This document shows, piece by piece, positions 54,801-62,916 of a DNA stretch of 64,000 nucleotides. The DNA comes from Streptomyces sp. DH37. GTDB taxonomy: Bacteria > Actinomycetota > Actinomycetes > Streptomycetales > Streptomycetaceae. How positions within the stretch are numbered: the stretch's first letter is position 1; each line of letters begins with the position of its first letter. The DNA is taken from assembly GCF_029813835.1 (NCBI RefSeq), contig NZ_JARVKV010000020.1, forward strand, positions 21,902 through 85,901, read 5' to 3'. The translations under genes were made by a program, and so were the position numbers. The notes below the pieces were generated by a model that ran no database searches, was not told the origin of the DNA, and saw nothing but the letters and a program-made list of their open reading frames with translations.

Positions 54801-55585
54801 ACGCCCAGGTCGCCCGGATCACCGTCGTCCCCCCGCAGGCGGAGGGCGGTGCGGCGGGCGGCGGCGCCGCGGCCGAGCCGGTGACCGTCGCGGCCGGACC
54901 GGTCGAGGCGCACACCGACGTGCCCGCGGGACCCGCGGGACGGGTGCTGCGCATCGCCGACGCGGCCGACCCCGGCTGGCGGGCCACGCTGGACGGGCGC
55001 CCGCTCAAGCCCGTCACCGTGGACGGCTGGGCGCAGGGCTTCGAACTGCCCGCGGAGGGCGGCCGGCTGGACCTGGTCCACGAGGCCCCCGCCACGCACA
55101 CCGCGTGGGTGTGGGCGCAGGGCTTCCTGGTGCTGGTGGTGCTGGTCATGGCGCTGCCGGGACGACGCCGCGAGATCGACGACGACCTGCCCGAGGCGGC
55201 CGAGGCCGTACCGGCCCAGCCGGTGGAGGGCGAGGGCCGCCGGGCCCGCAGGCTGCGCGCGGCGCAGGAGGCGGCGGGCGCTGCGCAGCCGGAGGCCGCC
55301 GCGGAGCCCGGAGCCGACGAACCCCGGTGGCAGCCGGAGCCCGGGCCGGGGCCCTCGTACGCGCCCCCGCGGCAGGGCTACGGGGACTGGGACGGACAGC
55401 AGTACCCCGGCCAGGGCGACCCCTACGCCCAGGGCGGGCAGCCCCGGCCCCCGTACGGCGGCTACGGCGGCTACGGCGGTGGTCACGGCGGCGGTGGCTA
55501 CGGCGGCGGCTACGACAGCGGCCACGGTGGCGGCTACGGCACCCAGGACGGCACGACGTACGGCGACAGGAGCGACCGCGCATGA
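51899..55585 (+). CDS. Giant GT2 glycosyltransferase with multi-pass membrane region
   Basis: 1228 residues. GT-A domain at about 35-330: VTAVLVSHDGERWLPDVL, DTGSADDSARL, WLLHDDCAPEPDAL with the DxD-like acidic pair, and MRDDVDLCWRVQAAGY as the catalytic motif. From about 460 to 860 there are roughly ten membrane helices, then an extracytoplasmic region (about 870-1070) and a last helix (WVWAQGFLVLVVLVMALPG). The final 130 residues are a cytoplasmic tail rich in Gly, Tyr, His and Pro (GGYGGYGGGHGGGGYGGGY). Probably adds sugars to a lipid-linked envelope polymer. The start at 51899 has GGAGGG 12 nt upstream, so it is somewhat uncertain. Overlaps the next gene by 4 bp. Confidence 0.88.
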   Translation: MSVHSHPAAQYEAATAAFASPRPAADPSRPPEFPKHVVTAVLVSHDGERWLPDVLAGITGQERPVQNVVAADTGSADDSARLVTEALGPDRVLHLARRTGFGAAVDEAARTAPVLGPDDLPYLRRPSGWDPVTRTWRDDAYDMPELPHGEPVQWLWLLHDDCAPEPDALAELLRVADSSDSAAVVGPKLRSWYNRRQLLEVGVSIAHSGRRWTGLDRREQDQGQYDQVRQVLSVSTAGMLIRRDVFEQLGGFDRYLPLMRDDVDLCWRVQAAGYRVLVAPEAVVRHAEASSRERRPIDCVGRSTASPHRVDKAGAAYTLLVNTPGGKLPWVLLRLVLGTLLRMLAYLVGKAPGQALDEFRGLAGTLLRPERILAARRRRGRPAVAPSELRPLFPPPGATVRATVEQVAGNFAGRSDPDLSSGGRHGAVETGPGDDDADFLEVEQFARLKRIARKPAPVLFAVLLLASLVACRNLLGGGALAGGALLPAPAEAADLWSRHLEAWQPVGTGAAGSAPPYLAVLAALATVFLGSTGFTLTLLLVCSVPLAGLTAYFASRPLVGSRLLRAWGAVAYAFLPAVTGALAGGRIGTAVLAVVLPLMARAAVAASGLRPTGGAKPGWRPVWALALLLTLTTAFTPVVWPVTAVLALAVLGLRVRRRDHAGAYAVRAAVLLTVPMALLAPWSLELLTSPSAFLREAGLPYGEGAASATGLLTLDPGGPGTVGGPLFAGVVLAALAALLRSERRTAILAAWTTALTGLLFAALAGDSGWAGPATLVYGLALLAAAVLGAEGARGRVAAQSFGWRQPVAALIGLAAAVAPLVAAAVWTAGGADGPLSRRSPVQVPAFVAEESATRDRPRTLVLDGDTGTGNTVSSAAARVSYTLVRGSGARLGDGDVARAAGGDRRLAEVVGNLVAGSGADQADQLSGYAVRYVLVRDGAPREMSRVLDATPGLTRLSQEDGSALWRVDAQVARITVVPPQAEGGAAGGGAAAEPVTVAAGPVEAHTDVPAGPAGRVLRIADAADPGWRATLDGRPLKPVTVDGWAQGFELPAEGGRLDLVHEAPATHTAWVWAQGFLVLVVLVMALPGRRREIDDDLPEAAEAVPAQPVEGEGRRARRLRAAQEAAGAAQPEAAAEPGADEPRWQPEPGPGPSYAPPRQGYGDWDGQQYPGQGDPYAQGGQPRPPYGGYGGYGGGHGGGGYGGGYDSGHGGGYGTQDGTTYGDRSDRA

Positions 55586-57117
55586 ACCGCACCGCCTACT
55601 CCCTGATCGGCGTGGCCGCCGCGCTGGCGGCCGTCACCGGGGTCGCCACCCTGACCACCCCGTCCGGCGAGCCCGCCGCCGGCCCCGCGGCCGCGACCCG
55701 GCTCCCCGTGGAGCGCTCCACGCTGGTGTGCCCGCAGCCCGCCTCCTCCGAGGTGGGCGAGACGACGTACACCGCCTACACGCCCAGGGGCGGCACCGCG
55801 CGGGAGGGGGCCGGGAGCGGGGCCGGGCTGCTGCCGGCCGGGAGCACCCTGGAGGGCGGCGGCCGGGGCGGTGAGGACGGGCGGAGGGCCGACGGGCCCG
55901 AGCCCGTCGTACCGCTGAAGCAGCCGGGCGTCCCGGTCTCCGCCGAGGCCGACAGCAGCGGCTCGCCCGCGCTGACCGGCTCGGCCGACGGCAGCCTCGC
56001 CCCCGGCTGGACGGTCCAGCAGACGACCCTGGTGACGGCGGGCACCGGCCGCGGGCTGCTGGGCGTGTCCTGCACGGCGCCCGACACCGAGTTCTGGTTC
56101 CCCGGCGCGAGCACCGCCGCCTCGCGCCACGACTACATCCACCTCACCAACCCCGACGACGCCCCGGCCGTGGTCGACCTGGAGCTGTACGGCCAGGACG
56201 GCTCGGTGAAGACCGAGAGCGGCGAGGGCCTCAACGTCCCCGGCCGCTCCACGGTCCCCGTGCTGCTCTCCACGCTCTCGCGCGAGCCGGTGGAGAACGT
56301 GGTCCTGCACGTGGTGGCGCGCAGCGGCCGGATCGGGGCCCAGGTGCAGTCGCTCGACGACAGGCTCGGCGGCGACTGGCTGCCCGCCTCCGCCGACTCC
56401 CGCGGCTCCCTGGTCCTGCCGGGCATCCCGGCCGACGCCACCGCCGTGCGCCTGGTCGTCTTCGCGCCCGGCGAGGAGGACGCCGACCTGAAGGTGCGGC
56501 TGGCCACGCCCACCGGCGCCATCACCCCGGCCGGGCAGGAGACCCTGCACGTCAAGAGCGGGACGACCGTCGCCGTGGACCTCGGCGACGTGACCAGGGG
56601 CGAGCCGGGCTCGCTGGTGCTCTCCCCGGCCGACGGGAGCCGCGGCGCCCGGGTCGTGGCCGCGCTGCGCGTGCTGCGCGGCAAGGAGGGGCGGCAGGAG
56701 ACGGCGTTCGTCCCCGCCACCGCGCCGGTGCGGGAGCGGGCCTCCGCCGCCGGAAGCGACGCCGCGGCGACCAACAGCAGGGACGGCGGGACGATCCTGT
56801 CGCTGGTGGCGCCGGAGAAGGCCGCGAAGGTGCGGGTGACGGCCTCGGCGGGCAGCGGCGGCGGCGAGCCGGTCAGCAGGACGTACGACCTGAAGGCGGG
56901 CACCACGACGGCCGTCGGCGACCTGCGGCCGGAGGGCGCCGAGGGCCGCTACGCGCTCACCGTCGAGCGGCTGTCGGGCGGGACGGTGTACGCGGCCCGG
57001 ACGCTGTCGCTGGTGGAGGACGGCATCCCGATGTTCACGGTGCAGACGCTCCCCGACGACCGGGGGACGGTGGCGGTGCCGCGGGCCGAGCAGGACCTGT
57101 CCGTGCTGGTCGACTGA
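55582..57117 (+). CDS. DUF5719-family exported protein
   Basis: 511 residues. N-terminal membrane anchor or signal (about 4-25: YSLIGVAAALAAVTGVATL). The rest is beta-rich with repeated immunoglobulin-like stretches (DYIHLTNPDDAPAVVDLELYGQDG, RLVVFAPGEEDADLKVRLATP), matching actinobacterial DUF5719 proteins that always follow this glycosyltransferase. The ATG overlaps the glycosyltransferase stop (ATGA), so the two are translationally coupled and probably work as a pair outside the membrane. Function unknown. Confidence 0.85.
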   Translation: MNRTAYSLIGVAAALAAVTGVATLTTPSGEPAAGPAAATRLPVERSTLVCPQPASSEVGETTYTAYTPRGGTAREGAGSGAGLLPAGSTLEGGGRGGEDGRRADGPEPVVPLKQPGVPVSAEADSSGSPALTGSADGSLAPGWTVQQTTLVTAGTGRGLLGVSCTAPDTEFWFPGASTAASRHDYIHLTNPDDAPAVVDLELYGQDGSVKTESGEGLNVPGRSTVPVLLSTLSREPVENVVLHVVARSGRIGAQVQSLDDRLGGDWLPASADSRGSLVLPGIPADATAVRLVVFAPGEEDADLKVRLATPTGAITPAGQETLHVKSGTTVAVDLGDVTRGEPGSLVLSPADGSRGARVVAALRVLRGKEGRQETAFVPATAPVRERASAAGSDAAATNSRDGGTILSLVAPEKAAKVRVTASAGSGGGEPVSRTYDLKAGTTTAVGDLRPEGAEGRYALTVERLSGGTVYAARTLSLVEDGIPMFTVQTLPDDRGTVAVPRAEQDLSVLVD

Positions 57118-57128
57118 GACGGGCGTGC

Positions 57129-57165
57129 GGACGGGGCCACGGCGCGGACGGGCCCGGCCCCGTCC
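57129..57165 (+). terminator. Terminator of the GT2-DUF5719 operon
   Basis: GGACGGGGCC pairs with GGCCCCGTCC (10 bp) with a 17-nt loop, 12 bp past the stop. Confidence 0.55.
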
Positions 57166-57214
57166 TGACCCCGCCCCGGCCGGGGTCCCGCCCCGGTTCC
57201 GGCCCAGCTCCGGC

Positions 57215-57697
57215 TCAGTCCTGGCCGTAACGCGGGTCGATCGACTCCGGCGCCAGTCCGAGGAGCTCGGCGACCTGCTCGACGACCACCTCGTGGACGA
57301 GCAGCGCCCGGTCGTCGCGCGTCTTGGCGCGCAGCTCGATGGGGCGCCGGTAGACGACGATGCGGTCGGGGCGGCCGTCCCGCGCGGCGGCGTACCGGCC
57401 CAGCGGCACGCTGTCCGGGCCGTCGAGCCAGCCGTCGACCCAGCCGTCGGGTCCGCTCCCGCCCCCCGGAGGGCCGGCGGGCGGCACCTCCTGCACCACG
57501 AACTCCACCCCGGCCAGCTGCGGCCACTGCCTCTCCAGCCGGTCCGCGGAGTCGCGCACCAGGTCGTCGAAGGCGTCGGCGCGGCTCATGGCGAGCGGAA
57601 CCTGGGGCGGCGCGATGGGTCCGCGCATGCCGCGTCCATGACGATCCCGGCGACGCGGTCGCGGATCGGGCCGGCGGGGCGGTACGGGGTTGCTCAT
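57215..57697 (-). CDS. Zincin-like metallopeptidase-family protein with degenerate active site
   Basis: 160 residues; ATG at 57697 (AAGG close upstream). A basic, disordered start (PPRRPDPRPRRRDRHGRG) is followed by the MMP/zincin_1 fold: ADAFDDLVRDSADRLERQWPQLAGVEFVVQ shows the first helix and strand. The metal motif reads VHEVVVEQ, with the His-Glu of HExxH but Val where the second His should be. It is thus uncertain whether it binds zinc or cleaves peptides. It is part of the whiB-DUF3499-manB block conserved in actinobacteria. Confidence 0.82.
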   Translation of the reverse strand: MSNPVPPRRPDPRPRRRDRHGRGMRGPIAPPQVPLAMSRADAFDDLVRDSADRLERQWPQLAGVEFVVQEVPPAGPPGGGSGPDGWVDGWLDGPDSVPLGRYAAARDGRPDRIVVYRRPIELRAKTRDDRALLVHEVVVEQVAELLGLAPESIDPRYGQD

Positions 57698-58084
57698 CAC
57701 CTTGAGAGTAGCCGTCCGGAGGAGGCCGGGGAGCGGGGGTGACGCGAGGCACTGCCCCGCGCCGTTCCGCGCGCCGCCCGCGCACGGAACGGCGCACACG
57801 ACCGAATGTCTGAGACTGATCGATTACTTTTTCTCAGGTGTCGTTTCGGTCAACTCCCTGATCGATGATCGCTCCCTGGTGACAGGATCCGAACGAAGAG
57901 ATAACGGGCTCTATGGACGGTATGCCCGGCTTCCGCCCCGCTCCCAACCGGACTTTTCCGGCCCGTGCCAGGTCAGCCGGGCCGCCGCCGCGACGCGCGG
58001 TCCCGGTGGACCGGCACGACACAGGAGGGTGACCTCCCGGAGAGTCGTCGCGGCCCGCTCAAGAGTGCGGTACCGTCCAACGTC
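57698..58084. other. Divergent spacer before DUF3499
   Basis: 387 bp with an AT-rich patch around 57815-57850. It contains CTGATCGAT twice (about 57815 and 57859) and TTGACC on the minus strand (57853-57848) that may be a -35 for the metallopeptidase gene. No gene seen. Confidence 0.45.
58071..58076 (+). promoter_or_regulatory. -10 of a leaderless DUF3499 promoter
   Basis: TACCGT ends 8 nt before the GTG at 58085, with no ribosome site. Confidence 0.45.
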
Positions 58085-58477
58085 GTGAGCCCTGTACGTC
58101 GCTGTTCGCGCACCGCGTGCGGCCGCCCTGCCGTGGCGACGCTGACGTACGTCTACGCGGACTCGACCGCCGTCCTCGGCCCCCTCGCGACCTACGCCGA
58201 GCCCCACTGCTACGACCTGTGCTCGGAGCACTCGGAGCGGCTGACCGCCCCGCGCGGCTGGGAGGTCGTACGCCTCGCCGTGGACCCCGGCCCCGCCCGC
58301 CCCAGCGGCGATGACCTCGAAGCCCTGGCCAACGCCGTGCGCGAGGCCGCCCGCACCCCCCCGCGCAAGCGGCCCGCCCCGGTCGAGCAGTCCGGGCCCG
58401 GCGGCGTGCGCGAGACGGATCTGATGGAGGTGGCTCGACGCGGCCACCTGCGGGTACTGCGTTCACCCGAGAACTGA
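58085..58477 (+). CDS. DUF3499-family protein
   Basis: 130 residues. Two Cys pairs (CSRTAC near the start and CYDLC at about residue 45) with a nearby His suggest a small zinc ribbon; TLTYVYADSTAVLGPLA is the conserved first part of DUF3499. The second half is Pro/Arg-rich, ending in TDLMEVARRGHLRVLR. Found beside manB throughout actinobacteria; no function known. GTG start, probably leaderless, 51 bp before manB. Confidence 0.87.
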   Translation: MSPVRRCSRTACGRPAVATLTYVYADSTAVLGPLATYAEPHCYDLCSEHSERLTAPRGWEVVRLAVDPGPARPSGDDLEALANAVREAARTPPRKRPAPVEQSGPGGVRETDLMEVARRGHLRVLRSPEN

Positions 58478-58528
58478 TCGCCCCCGTTACATTTGGGGCG
58501 TCGCCAGATACTCCAGAAGGGGTGGACC

Positions 58529-59887
58529 GTGCCTGACCTGTCACACATCGTGAAGGCGTACGACGTACGTGGTGTGGTGCCCGACCAGTGGGACGAGTCC
58601 CTCGCCGAACTGTTCGGCGCGGCGTTCGCGACGGTCACGGGCGCGAGCGCGATCGTGGTCGGACACGACATGCGCCCCTCCTCGCCGGGCCTGTCGCGGG
58701 CCTTCGCCCGGGGAGCCGCCGCCCGCGGCGCCGACGTCACCGAGATCGGCCTGTGCTCCACCGACCAGCTCTACTTCGCCAGCGGCCGGCTCGACCTGCC
58801 CGGCGCGATGTTCACCGCCAGCCACAACCCCGCCCGGTACAACGGCATCAAGATGTGCCGGGCGGGCGCGGCCCCCGTCGGCCGGGACACCGGTCTGGCC
58901 GACATCCGCGCCCTGGTGGAGGAGTGGGCCGTGGCTGGCGCCCCCGAGCCCGTGGAGAAGCAGGGGACGATCGGCCGGCGGGACGTCCTGGCCGACTACG
59001 CCGCCCATCTGCGCTCGCTGGTCGACCTCACCGCCATCCGCCCCCTGAAGGTCGTCGTCGACGCGGGCAACGGCATGGGCGGCCACACCGTCCCGACCGT
59101 CCTCGAGGGCCTGCCCGTCGAGCTGGACGCGATGTACTTCGAGCTCGACGGCACCTTCCCCAACCACGAGGCCAACCCGCTGGATCCGGCCAACATCGTC
59201 GACCTCCAGGCCCGCGTGCGGGAGACCGGCGCCGACATCGGCCTCGCCTTCGACGGCGACGCCGACCGCTGCTTCGTGGTCGACGAGCGCGGCGAACCCG
59301 TCTCCCCGTCGGCGATCACCGCCCTGGTCGCGGCCCGCGAACTGGCCAAGCACCCCGGCTCCACCGTCATCCACAACTGCATCACCTCCTGGTCCGTCCC
59401 CGAGGTCGTCAGGGAGGCGGGCGGCACCCCGGTGCGCACCCGGGTGGGCCACTCGTTCATCAAGGAGGAGATGGCGCGCACCGGCGCGATCTTCGGCGGC
59501 GAGCACTCGGCGCACTACTACTTCCGCGACTTCTGGAACGCCGACACCGGCATGCTCGCCGCCCTCCACGTCCTGGCCGCGCTCGGCGGCCAGGAGGGCA
59601 CCCTGTCGGAACTGGTCGCCCAGTACGACCGCTACGCCGCCTCCGGCGAGATCAACAGCACCGTCGACGACCAGGCCGGACGGGCCGCCGCGGTGCGGGC
59701 CGCCTACGAGGGCCGCGAGGGCGTGACGCTGGACGAGCTGGACGGCCTGACGGTCACGGCGTCCGACTGGTGGTTCAACCTCCGCCCCTCCAACACCGAG
59801 CCGCTGCTGCGCCTGAACGTCGAGGCGCGCGACGCGGAGACGGCCGCCCGGGTCCGCGACGAGGTGCTGGCCGTCGTCCGCGGCTGA
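58529..59887 (+). CDS. manB: Phosphomannomutase
   Basis: 452 residues. Interconverts mannose-6-phosphate and mannose-1-phosphate. The phosphoserine loop is [14 protein letters not shown], the metal loop [10 protein letters not shown], the sugar-binding loop [10 protein letters not shown] and the phosphate-binding loop [10 protein letters not shown]. Full-length four-domain alpha-D-phosphohexomutase. The GTG at 58529 follows AAGGGG. Its product feeds manC at 45.4 kb. Confidence 0.95.
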   Translation: MPDLSHIVKAYDVRGVVPDQWDESLAELFGAAFATVTGASAIVVGHDMRPSSPGLSRAFARGAAARGADVTEIGLCSTDQLYFASGRLDLPGAMFTASHNPARYNGIKMCRAGAAPVGRDTGLADIRALVEEWAVAGAPEPVEKQGTIGRRDVLADYAAHLRSLVDLTAIRPLKVVVDAGNGMGGHTVPTVLEGLPVELDAMYFELDGTFPNHEANPLDPANIVDLQARVRETGADIGLAFDGDADRCFVVDERGEPVSPSAITALVAARELAKHPGSTVIHNCITSWSVPEVVREAGGTPVRTRVGHSFIKEEMARTGAIFGGEHSAHYYFRDFWNADTGMLAALHVLAALGGQEGTLSELVAQYDRYAASGEINSTVDDQAGRAAAVRAAYEGREGVTLDELDGLTVTASDWWFNLRPSNTEPLLRLNVEARDAETAARVRDEVLAVVRG

Positions 59888-59913
59888 CGGCCGGGCCCCG
59901 CGAACGCCCTCCC

Positions 59914-59948
59914 GCGGTGCCGGGCCCGGCCACCGGGCCCGGCACCGC
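59914..59948 (+). terminator. manB terminator
   Basis: A perfect 16-bp stem (59914-59929 with 59933-59948) around CCA, 27 bp past the stop. Confidence 0.75.
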
Positions 59949-60032
59949 TCCGCGGCACCCGCCCACGGCGCACCGCCCCCCGGCGGTACGCTGACCGCAC
60001 AACCGCACACGCCCCCGAAGGGACGACACCCC

Positions 60033-60203
60033 ATGCCGCTCGAAGCCGGTCTCCTGGAGATCCTCGCCTGCCCGGCGTGCCACTCCCCCCTCCGCGAGGA
60101 GGGCGGCGAACTGGTCTGCGGCGGCAGCGAGTGCGGACTCGCGTACCCCGTCCGCGACGGCATCCCCGTCCTCCTCGTCGACGAGGCACGCCGCCCCGCC
60201 TGA
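60033..60203 (+). CDS. Trm112-like zinc-ribbon protein
   Basis: 56 residues, short but clear: [17 protein letters not shown] and [21 protein letters not shown], with two Cys pairs forming a zinc ribbon. Trm112-type proteins stabilise methyltransferases in other organisms; in actinobacteria the partner is unknown. GAAGG lies about 12 nt before the ATG. The SIS gene follows after 36 bp, so they are probably cotranscribed. Confidence 0.88.
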   Translation: MPLEAGLLEILACPACHSPLREEGGELVCGGSECGLAYPVRDGIPVLLVDEARRPA

Positions 60204-60239
60204 GCACGAGACCGCCCCCGGCGACCGGAGAGGCCGCAC

Positions 60240-61412
60240 ATGCTGGACGAGACCCTGCTCGACGCCCCCGACGCCCTGGCCGGCGCCGACACCCACGGCC
60301 TGCTGCGCGGAGCCGCCGCATCCGGCGCCCGCGCCCGCACGGCCCTGCGGCACGCCACCGAGGCGGGCCTGACCGACCTGCGTCCCGACGGCCGCCCCCG
60401 CTCCATCCTCGTCGCGGGCACCGGGCCCGTCGTCGCCTGCGTCGCCGACCTCCTCGCGGCCTTCGGCAACGGCGCCGTCCCCGTCACCCTGCTCCACCCC
60501 ACCGGCCCCCTCGCCGCCCCCGGCGCGCTGCGCTGGACGCTGCCGGGCTGGGCCGGGCCGCTGGACCTGATGCTGCTGGCCACCCCCGACGGCCACGAGG
60601 GAGGCCTGACCGGACTCGTCGAGCAGGCGTACCGCCGCGGCTGCACCGTGGTCTCCGTCAGTCCCGCCCCGGCCCCGCTGGCCGAGGCGACCATCCAGGC
60701 CCGCGGCCTGGCCGTCCCCCTCGCCGAGGCGCCCGGCGAGCGCTACGAGGGACCGGACCCGCGCGACGCCTACGAGCGGCAGACCCCGGCCCCGCCCGCC
60801 GCCCCCGGCGTCCTGTGGGCGCTGCTCACCCCGCTCCTCGCCCTGGCCGGCCGGCTCGGCCTGGCCGCCGCCGAACCCGAGGGGCTCGGCGCCCTCGCGG
60901 ACCGGCTCGACCGGGTCGCCGAGCGCTGCGGCCCCGCCGTGGCCACCTACGGCAACCCTGCCAAGACCCTGGCCGCCGAACTCTCCGGCGCGCTGCCGCT
61001 GTTGTGGAGCGAGGGCACCGTCGCGGCCGCCGCCGCCCGCCACTTCGCCACCACCCTCACCGCGCTCGCCGGCCGTCCGGCGCTGGCCGCCCTCCTGCCC
61101 GAGGCGCTCACCTCGCACGGCGCCCTGCTGACCGGCGTCTTCGCGGGCGCCGAGGACACCGAGGACTTCTTCCGGGACCGGGTGGACGAGCCCGAGGCGC
61201 TGCGCGCCCGGATCGTCCTGCTGCGCGAGGGCTCCCCGGCGGCCGACTCCGCCGCCGTCGCCGCCCGCGACCTGGCGTACGGGAACGGGACCCCGGTCAG
61301 CGAGCTGGAACCGGCCGAGGGCAGCACCCCCCTGGAGGCCGCCGCCGAACTGCTGGCCACCGTGGACTTCGCCGCCGTCTACCTCGCGCTCGCCGGCGGC
61401 GACCGACGCTGA
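60240..61412 (+). CDS. SIS-domain protein, phosphosugar isomerase-like
   Basis: 390 residues. Resembles the bifunctional phosphoglucose/phosphomannose isomerase group: an N-terminal SIS-like half (about 40-170: SILVAGTGPVVACVADLLAAFGNGAVPVTLLH in two steps) and a C-terminal half (about 195-330) with LPLLWSEGTVAAAAARHFATTL. Catalytic residues are not obvious, so it may be an inactive paralogue. It sits between manB and manA, as TobH does in mycobacteria as I recall. ATG at 60240 with GGAGAGG upstream. Confidence 0.82.
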   Translation: MLDETLLDAPDALAGADTHGLLRGAAASGARARTALRHATEAGLTDLRPDGRPRSILVAGTGPVVACVADLLAAFGNGAVPVTLLHPTGPLAAPGALRWTLPGWAGPLDLMLLATPDGHEGGLTGLVEQAYRRGCTVVSVSPAPAPLAEATIQARGLAVPLAEAPGERYEGPDPRDAYERQTPAPPAAPGVLWALLTPLLALAGRLGLAAAEPEGLGALADRLDRVAERCGPAVATYGNPAKTLAAELSGALPLLWSEGTVAAAAARHFATTLTALAGRPALAALLPEALTSHGALLTGVFAGAEDTEDFFRDRVDEPEALRARIVLLREGSPAADSAAVAARDLAYGNGTPVSELEPAEGSTPLEAAAELLATVDFAAVYLALAGGDRR

Positions 61413-61470
61413 CCGGGACGCCGGAGCACCGGCCCGGGACCCGGATCCCGCGCCCCGGAGCAGTCGGAGC

Positions 61471-61550
61471 CCGAGCGACCCCGGACGAACCCGAGCGAAC
61501 CCGAGCGACCCCGAACAATCCCGAACGACCCCGAACGACCCCGAACGACG
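61471..61550. repeat. Eight tandem 10-bp repeats upstream of manA
   Basis: Exact 10-bp register, consensus CCGAACGACC: copies start at 61471, 61481, 61491, 61501, 61511, 61521, 61531 and 61541, with 0-3 changes each. The array ends 43 bp before the manA ATG. Confidence 0.95.
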
Positions 61551-61592
61551 AGGTTCGGGACCGGAAACAAGGATCCGAGGACACCACCCCGC

Positions 61593-62807
61593 ATGGACCT
61601 GCTCGCGAACACCGTGCGCCCCTACGCCTGGGGCTCCACCACCGCCATCCCCGAACTGCTCGGCACCGAGCCCACCGGCGAGCCGCAGGCCGAGCTGTGG
61701 ATGGGGGCCCACCCCGGCGCGCCGTCGCGGATCGACCGCGGGGGAGGCGGGACGCCCCTGTCGGAGGTGATCGCGGCCGACCCCGAGGGCGAACTGGGCC
61801 CGGCGGTCGTGGAGGCGTTCGGACCCCGGCTGCCGTTCCTGCTCAAGGTGCTGGCCGCCGCCTCGCCGCTCTCCCTCCAAGTGCACCCCGACCTCGTCCA
61901 GGCCAAGGAGGGCTTCGCCGACGAGGAGGAGCGCGGCGTCCCCGTGGACGCCCCGCACCGCAACTACAAGGACGCCAACCACAAGCCCGAACTCATCTGC
62001 GCCCTCACCCCCTTCACCGGCCTGTGCGGCTTCCGCCGCCCTGCCGGGACCGCGGCCCTGCTGGACGCCCTGGACGTCGGCGGGCTCAAGCCGTACGCGG
62101 ACATCCTGCGCGCCCGGCCCGAGGACGAGGCGCTGAGCGAGGTGCTGACCGCCGTCCTCTCCGCCGACCGGGAGGCGGTGGCCGAGACCGTGGACGCGAC
62201 GGCCGCCGCGGCACGCCGGCTCGCGGCCGGGGACGGGCCGTACGCCCGGGAGTGCGCCGCCTACGCCGGCATCGCGGGCCACTACCCCGGCGACCCGGGC
62301 GTACTGGCCGCGATGCTGCTCAACGTCGTGCACCTGGAGCCCGGCGAGGCCCTCTACCTCGGCGCCGGCGTCCCGCACGCCTACCTGGGCGGTCTGGGCG
62401 TGGAACTGATGGCCAACTCCGACAACGTGCTGCGCTGCGGTCTGACCCCCAAGCACGTCGACGTCCCCGAACTGCTGCGCGTCGTCCGCTTCGAGCCGGC
62501 CGAGCCGGAGGTGCTGCGGCCGCGCACCACGTCGGGCGGCGAGGAGGTGTACGCGGCGCCCGTCGACGAGTTCCGGCTCTCCCGGTACGTCCTGGCGCCG
62601 GGCTCCGAGCCGCACGGCCTGGACGACCGCGCACCGCAGATCCTCCTGTGCACCGAGGGGGAGGTCACCCTGCGCGAGACGGCCGGCGGAGACGGCGACG
62701 GCGGCCGACTCGTCCTCACCGGCGGCCGGTCGGCCTTCGTGCGGGCGGGTGAGCGCGTGACGATCTCCGGCGGCGGTACGCTCTTCCGCGCGACCGTGGC
62801 CGTGTGA
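61593..62807 (+). CDS. manA: Mannose-6-phosphate isomerase, class I
   Basis: 404 residues. Interconverts fructose-6-phosphate and mannose-6-phosphate, the entry to GDP-mannose. Zinc-site motifs: LSLQVHPD, then YKDANHKPELICALT, and the cupin VVHLEPGEALYLGAGVPHAYLGGLGVELMANSDN shortened here. Start ATG 61593 with only a weak CGAGGA. The 180-bp spacer upstream carries the decamer array. Confidence 0.95.
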   Translation: MDLLANTVRPYAWGSTTAIPELLGTEPTGEPQAELWMGAHPGAPSRIDRGGGGTPLSEVIAADPEGELGPAVVEAFGPRLPFLLKVLAAASPLSLQVHPDLVQAKEGFADEEERGVPVDAPHRNYKDANHKPELICALTPFTGLCGFRRPAGTAALLDALDVGGLKPYADILRARPEDEALSEVLTAVLSADREAVAETVDATAAAARRLAAGDGPYARECAAYAGIAGHYPGDPGVLAAMLLNVVHLEPGEALYLGAGVPHAYLGGLGVELMANSDNVLRCGLTPKHVDVPELLRVVRFEPAEPEVLRPRTTSGGEEVYAAPVDEFRLSRYVLAPGSEPHGLDDRAPQILLCTEGEVTLRETAGGDGDGGRLVLTGGRSAFVRAGERVTISGGGTLFRATVAV

Positions 62808-62916
62808 TCGCACAGCCGCACCACCGCGCCGTGAGTACCGGCGCCCGGTGGGGGAAAGAGCCCCGAGCCGGACACCGGAACCAGCCCCGCCGTCTTCCCA
62901 GGAGAGTCAGCCTTCC

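Noticed and set aside
51761..55525. Very long antisense open frame (over 1200 codons) opposite the giant glycosyltransferase
   Set aside because: It mirrors the sense gene, has Arg/Gly/Ala/Gln-rich composition with no domain, and is a typical GC-driven shadow. The sense frame has clear GT2 motifs.
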